DNA from: Bradyrhizobium sp. AZCC 1693
GTDB taxonomy: Bacteria; Pseudomonadota; Alphaproteobacteria; Rhizobiales; Xanthobacteraceae
Reading direction: 5' to 3'
DNA: 64,000 bases
Assembly (NCBI RefSeq): GCF_036924745.1
Contig: NZ_JAZHSD010000001.1
Location: forward strand, 1,860,001-1,924,000
Shown: positions 60,076 through 64,000 of the stretch, in pieces
Layout: each line of letters opens with the position of its first letter
Numbering within the stretch: the first letter of the stretch is position 1
Notes under the pieces: generated by a model
Seen by the model: the letters and a program-made list of their open reading frames with translations, nothing else
Told to the model about the DNA's origin: nothing
Database searches by the model: none
Translations under genes and position numbers: made by a program

Positions 60076-61338
60076 ATGAAACTATTCGGCAGGCCGCTGT
60101 CTGCGTCCGCTACAGCCTCGACGTTTGATGTTGGCGGTGTCCTGATGGATCGCCCTTTCAAGATCCGGCGACTTGGGCATTTCGGCCTGACATTCAGACA
60201 TCTCGACGAAGCCGTTCGCTTTTATGCTGACCTGCTCGGATTCTGGGTGTCGGAGCAGTGCGATGTCGCCGAGCTCGCACCGACTCTTGTGAAGCCAATG
60301 CTCAAGGCTGTGAAGGACCGCACCATCTACATGCTGCGCCACAACAGCGACCATCATACGCTGATCCTTGTAGGTAAGACTATTAATGATATCGGAGAGC
60401 GCACGATCCGAGGGCGCAATCCTGTCAAGGGAGTGACGACTAACCAGATCACATGGCAGGTGGGAAGCCTGGCAGAGGTGGTCAACGGGTCAGCATACTT
60501 CACCGACAGGGGTTGCCGGGTTTTGAATACAGGTCGGGACATGCCGGGCTCGAACTGGCATTGCTATCTTGAGGATCCAGACCGTCACACCATAGAGATC
60601 TATTACGGAATCGAGCAGGTAGGTTGGGATGGACGGAGCAAGCCCGTAGCCCTGTATGACCGCGGATTCAGCAAGGCACCCAAGCTGCCACAGATGGGCG
60701 AATGGCAGGAGATCGACAATGCGTTACGCGAGGGGGTCGACCTTGCGGCAGGATTTCGCGCCGAAGATTCCCGCCCGACACCGTACGACGTTGACGGGAT
60801 TGCAATGGCCCGGCCGTTCAAGATCACACGTATTGGTCCGGTCGCGCTCTTTGTAGAAGACGTCTCCCGCGCACTCCAGTTTTACATCGAAACGATGGGT
60901 TTTCTTGAGACGGAGAGGCGCACCCATCAGGGCGAGGAGATGGTCTTCCTGAGAAACAACACAGAGCATCATTCACTGGTTCTGATTCCCATAGGTCTCC
61001 GCAAACATCTGGGTCTAAGCGATCAAACGACGCTGGCATGGTTCGGCCTTCAGATGGCCAGCTATCGTCAGCTGCGGGCAGCAATCAGCTTTCTGCGTGA
61101 GCACGGCGTCCGGGTGGTGGATGATCTGAATCCCGGTCTTCATCCGGGCATCGACCGGGCAGCCTGGGCCTTCGATCCGGACGGACATTGTCTTCTTCTT
61201 TATTGGTCCATGGAGCAGATCGGATGGGATGGAAAACCTCGGCCCACCGACGAGCCCGCAGCTCCAGCGTGGCCTGACAATGTTGAGGAAACTTCAGCCT
61301 CCTACCGTGGCGAAGTATTTCTCGGTCCGCACGCGTAA
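60076..61338 (+). CDS. two-domain VOC dioxygenase-like protein
   Basis: A 420-residue protein made of two vicinal-oxygen-chelate modules. The first is FKIRRLGHFGLTFRHLDEAV, RHNSDHHTLIL and DPDRHTIEIYYGIEQVGWDG; the second is FKITRIGPVALFVEDVSRAL, NNTEHHSLVLI and DPDGHCLLLYWSMEQIGWDG. Module one keeps the H, H, E metal set of extradiol dioxygenases; in module two the first His is replaced (GPVALFV). This suggests ring-cleavage or a related role on an aromatic. GGGAGGAACGA precedes the ATG. Exact substrate unknown. Confidence 0.7.
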   Translation: MKLFGRPLSASATASTFDVGGVLMDRPFKIRRLGHFGLTFRHLDEAVRFYADLLGFWVSEQCDVAELAPTLVKPMLKAVKDRTIYMLRHNSDHHTLILVGKTINDIGERTIRGRNPVKGVTTNQITWQVGSLAEVVNGSAYFTDRGCRVLNTGRDMPGSNWHCYLEDPDRHTIEIYYGIEQVGWDGRSKPVALYDRGFSKAPKLPQMGEWQEIDNALREGVDLAAGFRAEDSRPTPYDVDGIAMARPFKITRIGPVALFVEDVSRALQFYIETMGFLETERRTHQGEEMVFLRNNTEHHSLVLIPIGLRKHLGLSDQTTLAWFGLQMASYRQLRAAISFLREHGVRVVDDLNPGLHPGIDRAAWAFDPDGHCLLLYWSMEQIGWDGKPRPTDEPAAPAWPDNVEETSASYRGEVFLGPHA

Positions 61339-61347
61339 GGTTGTGCC

Positions 61348-61821
61348 ATGACGGTTAGCAAGTCTTCAGTTCGGGGCCGATTCGCCGGCCCCCTCGCCTT
61401 CGTGGCCGCATGTTCTCACGGGCCGCCGGCCGGGGAAGCGGAACGGAGGAGCCATATTGTTGCAGTCAACCGCCTCATTCGAAATTTTGAGGATCTCACG
61501 CGGCTGAAATCAATTGTTGAACAGGGCAGTATCAATCGCGCCGCAGATCAGCTCAACATTTCTCAGCCCGCCCTCAACAGGCGAGTTGGGCGGCTCGAAC
61601 AGAGACTTGGACTCCAGTTGCTTGAAAAGAGCAGTCGTGGCACGAGACCGACGCCTCAAGGGACACTGGTGCTATTCTATGTCCAGGCGATCGAACGCCA
61701 GCTCGCACATCTGGCAACTGGTCTCCAGAAGTTGGGTGGTGAAACTGAAGTCGCCTGCAGGTGCAGCTGTTCACTTCATCATCACCAGCCCTGCCCGGTG
61801 CTTTCCTCCGAATGCATTTAA
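61348..61821 (+). pseudogene. LysR-type regulator, HTH domain only
   Basis: The frame includes FEDLTRLKSIVEQGSINRAA, then DQLNISQPALNRRVGRLEQR and GLQLLEKSSRGTRPTPQGTL, which is a standard LysR N-terminal HTH. After LATGLQKLGGE the frame turns into Cys/His-rich nonsense and stops; the 200-residue effector domain is absent. It was presumably the regulator of the flanking dioxygenase and porin genes, now truncated. Confidence 0.75.
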
Positions 61822-62227
61822 GGCCGCGGCTGGCCTCGCACTGGCTGATCATGAGCGCTGCTGCACCCGAGGCAGCAGCGCCGCCACCAGCTATCGACAT
61901 GCGGGCGCCATCTTCCTGCCCAATCCCGATCCGTTACATGAAAGCTTGGCCTGGCAAACATCGGGGCTTAGCCCGACTTCCAGCGCCGAAGCTGTTGCGC
62001 TCGAAATCGTTTGCGCCTCAAGCGCTGCGATCTGCTTCCAACGACAAGCACCATCCTTGTGTGAGCTTCCCCCGTCTCGATAGTGAGCTGCCGCACCGAC
62101 TATGTCTGATTGGCATATCGAAAACGGCGGTTGCATAACTCGAGCTGAGAAGCGGGTGCTACTCCCGTCACAATTCGTGCGCTTCGCTACAAGCCAGGCG
62201 CTCGCAAAAAATGGGAGGACTAAAGAT
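61822..62227. other. decayed region, no gene seen
   Basis: About 400 bp where the LysR effector domain would be expected. Frames are open but unlike LysR sequence. It also serves as the upstream region of the porin gene. Confidence 0.45.
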
Positions 62228-63597
62228 ATGCAACCTGCGAAGGACATTGCGTGCGCCGATTGGCCCTGCCAGTCTCCGGACGCGGAACCCTTGTCTAAGC
62301 CAGAGGCTCGATCTAGAGTCCGATCAGATATCACCCGCAAGTCGGGCGCAATGCTAAGCCTTGCCTGCTGCATATCGCTTCTGGGTCCAAACGCCGTTGC
62401 GCAGCCTGCCGGCGATAGCAGCAACATGGGGGGCGGGATCAGGGAGCAAGCTCAGCCGAAGCAGACGGTCGGCGCGGCCAGGAAGCCGAAGGGAAAGTCC
62501 GACGCCGGCGCGGCGCGATCAACTGCTCCGGCCCCTGTTGGCAATGGCGACGCTGCCGCCCCTGCTGCTTCGCCTGCGCGTTTCGACAGGCAGTACGGAT
62601 TCAAGGGCTGGAACATCATGTTTCCGAGCTACGCTGACACCCTGCTGCAGGACTATGGCAGCTTCCGATCTACGCTGGCTGAATATGGTTTTGGCTTTGC
62701 AATGATTCAGGGCCCCGTTGCTGCCGGAAACATGCTGGACGCACTGAGGTCGGGTCCGGGGCCATCGAATGGCCCCGGCAAAAGCCCGAGCTCGCAGCAG
62801 TATTTTGGCCAGCAGCCCAGCCTGACCTACGGCAACTCGTTCTTTCTCACCTATGATACCAGCCGCTACGGCATTCCGGACGGTCAACTTGCGGTCGCCG
62901 GCGTAGCGAGTTGGTCCTCGTGGGATCACTTCGCGCCGAACCGCTTTGGGCTCTACAATCTGTCCTGGTACCAGACACTCCTGGACAGAAAGCTCGAGCT
63001 GAAGATCGGTTACATGTCGAATGCCCAGGAATGGATCGGGCCAAACATCGGTGGCAGCTTCGCCAGTCCCTTCGGCGCAAGTGCCTCGATTCCGTATCTG
63101 ATGGGCATGAGCCCGAACGCCATCACCCAGCCGACCGCGCGGGTTACGTGGCACATCACCGACAGCCTCTACGACCAGTTTGGCGTGATGCGCAGCCTTG
63201 GAATAAACGGTCCTTCAGGTGACATCGTCTACGACGACAGTCGGTTCTACAATCCTACGGGATTCCGCTTCAGCGTCCCCAATGGTGGACTGCTTGCGGT
63301 CAATGAACTCGGATGGAAGACCGGTCCTGCCTTTGGTCCACCGCAAACATGGGTTCGGGCTGGTCTCATGTACAATACCTCTCCGTTCCAGAATTACGAG
63401 ACCGGCGCTAAGGACTCTGGCGTTGGTGCCGCTTACTTCCTGGCTGACAGACAGCTCTGGCAAAATGCGCCGGGGTCGCCGCTGACAGCATATCGCGGCG
63501 TCTACGCGGGTATTTCTGCGATGTACGCACCACCTGAGTATGCAGCCTACAGCCAATATTATGAGGCACGCGTCTATTCCGTCGGCCTGTTCGATTT
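62228..63597 (+). pseudogene. OprB-like carbohydrate porin, 3' end cut by IS
   Basis: Starts at ATG 62228 after GGGAGGAC. An atypical signal region (MLSLACCISLLGPNAVAQ) and an Ala/Pro-rich linker precede the beta-barrel: YGFKGWNIMFPSYADTLLQD, SFFLTYDTSRYGIPDGQLAV, YNLSWYQTLLDRKLELKIGY and the late strand YYEARVYSVGLFDLR. The expected last strand and terminal aromatic residue are replaced by IS sequence. Outer-membrane sugar or aromatic uptake would fail without the final strand. Confidence 0.75.
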
Positions 63598-64000
63598 GCG
63601 GAATCCGAGGCAAGGCGGCCACCGATTCCGACGGAAAGCGGTCACCGATTCCGATCGAAAGCGGCCAGCCAATCCGAACGAAGGCGGCCACCCTGTTGAT
63701 AGGGTGAGACGGGGCGCGTTGTCGGCAATCTGAACGGGGCAAGGTCCTCCTTTTGCGGTCCACGCAATGGGAGGTCTGATGCCCGCCGAGAGATTGCCGA
63801 TGCGGAAGATTCGAGAAGTTCTGCGCCTGAAGTATGCCTGTGGGGCGAGCGATCGGGTGATCTCCCGATCGGTCGGGATCGGCCGCACGGCGATCGCGGA
63901 GTATGTCCGCCGCGCCGCGGTGATCGGCATCACCTGGCCGATACCGGAGGAGCTCGACGACACCGCGCTGGAGCGCAAGCTGTTTGCGCCGGCTGGCTAT
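63597..64000 (+). mobile_element. second IS21-family element, left end (continues beyond window)
   Basis: The insertion breaks the porin after its FDLR codons. The left end carries a series of GGCGGCCACCGATTCCGAC, GCGGTCACCGATTCCGATC and GCGGCCAGCCAATCC units spaced about 25 bp, the multiple-repeat architecture of IS21 ends. Its sequence is unrelated to the ends of the IS at 23283, so it is a different family member. Right end not visible. Confidence 0.8.
63779..64000 (+). CDS. istA: IstA-type transposase, N-terminal part
   Basis: The first 74 codons read MPAERLPMRKIREVLRLKYA, CGASDRVISRSVGIGRTAIA and EYVRRAAVIGITWPIPEELD, an IS21 IstA N-terminal HTH followed by the linker seen in the copy at 23465 (MPTERLAMRHVRDVIRLK). 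It is partial because the window ends. A GGGAGGTCTG precedes ATG 63779. Confidence 0.85.
   Translation, partial: MPAERLPMRKIREVLRLKYACGASDRVISRSVGIGRTAIAEYVRRAAVIGITWPIPEELDDTALERKLFAPAGY

Overview
The window looks like chromosomal DNA of a high-GC alphaproteobacterium, most probably Bradyrhizobium or a close relative. This is inferred from GC-rich codon use, the rhizobial-type trb/tra genes, a gamma-resorcylate-type catabolic cluster, IS21-family elements and many solute-uptake genes; no rRNA or phylogenetic marker is present to prove it.

Positions 1-7,075 are a patchwork. A sugar-type ABC transporter (permease start plus binding protein) is followed by a decay zone holding a broken LivK-like gene, a transposase scrap and two tRNA 3'-end fragments. 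After that come a HigB/HigA toxin-antitoxin pair and an MFS transporter divergent from a CGNR zinc-finger regulator; a roughly 120-bp repeat flanks these last two genes. Positions 7,076-10,935 hold exported or membrane proteins of unknown role. Positions 10,857-17,090 are a gra-type cluster: MarR regulator, flavin reductase, flavin-dependent hydroxylase, gamma-resorcylate decarboxylase, aromatic-acid MFS permease and maleylacetate reductase. The ring-cleavage gene (hydroxyquinol 1,2-dioxygenase) survives only as about 100 bp.

At dusA (17,151-18,146, minus strand) the sequence changes to an integrative and conjugative element (ICE). A tyrosine integrase lies just upstream of dusA, whose first codons appear to be supplied by the element. 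Next comes an accessory zone: a tRNA 3' fragment, a GrlR-like protein, a VOC protein, DUF4238, a broken rusA, a complete IS21-family element with a 6-bp target duplication, small secreted proteins, and a two-gene CBASS-like defence pair (CD-NTase plus SLATT membrane effector). The conjugation core follows on the minus strand: trbBCDEJLFGI, a CopG-like protein, traG, a GSU2403-fold nucleotidyltransferase behind two palindromes, and a VirD2-like relaxase. A three-gene membrane/envelope cargo of unknown function (metallophosphoesterase plus two exported or membrane proteins) sits between the relaxase and traF.

Beyond traF lie an excisionase-like HTH gene, a DUF6499/DUF2285 activator-like gene, DUF736, a frameshifted parB, an ardC-type antirestriction gene and a traR-traI quorum-sensing pair. 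By analogy with ICEMlSymR7A, the likely chain is AHL + TraR, then an FseA-like activator, then an RdfS-like excisionase, then excision and transfer. The last 4 kb hold a two-domain VOC dioxygenase-like gene, a truncated LysR gene and a carbohydrate-type porin interrupted by a second IS21-family element that runs off the right edge. The far ICE end is not in the window.

Several genes carry single-base frameshifts (livK-like, rusA, istA, parB). They may be real decay or assembly indels.
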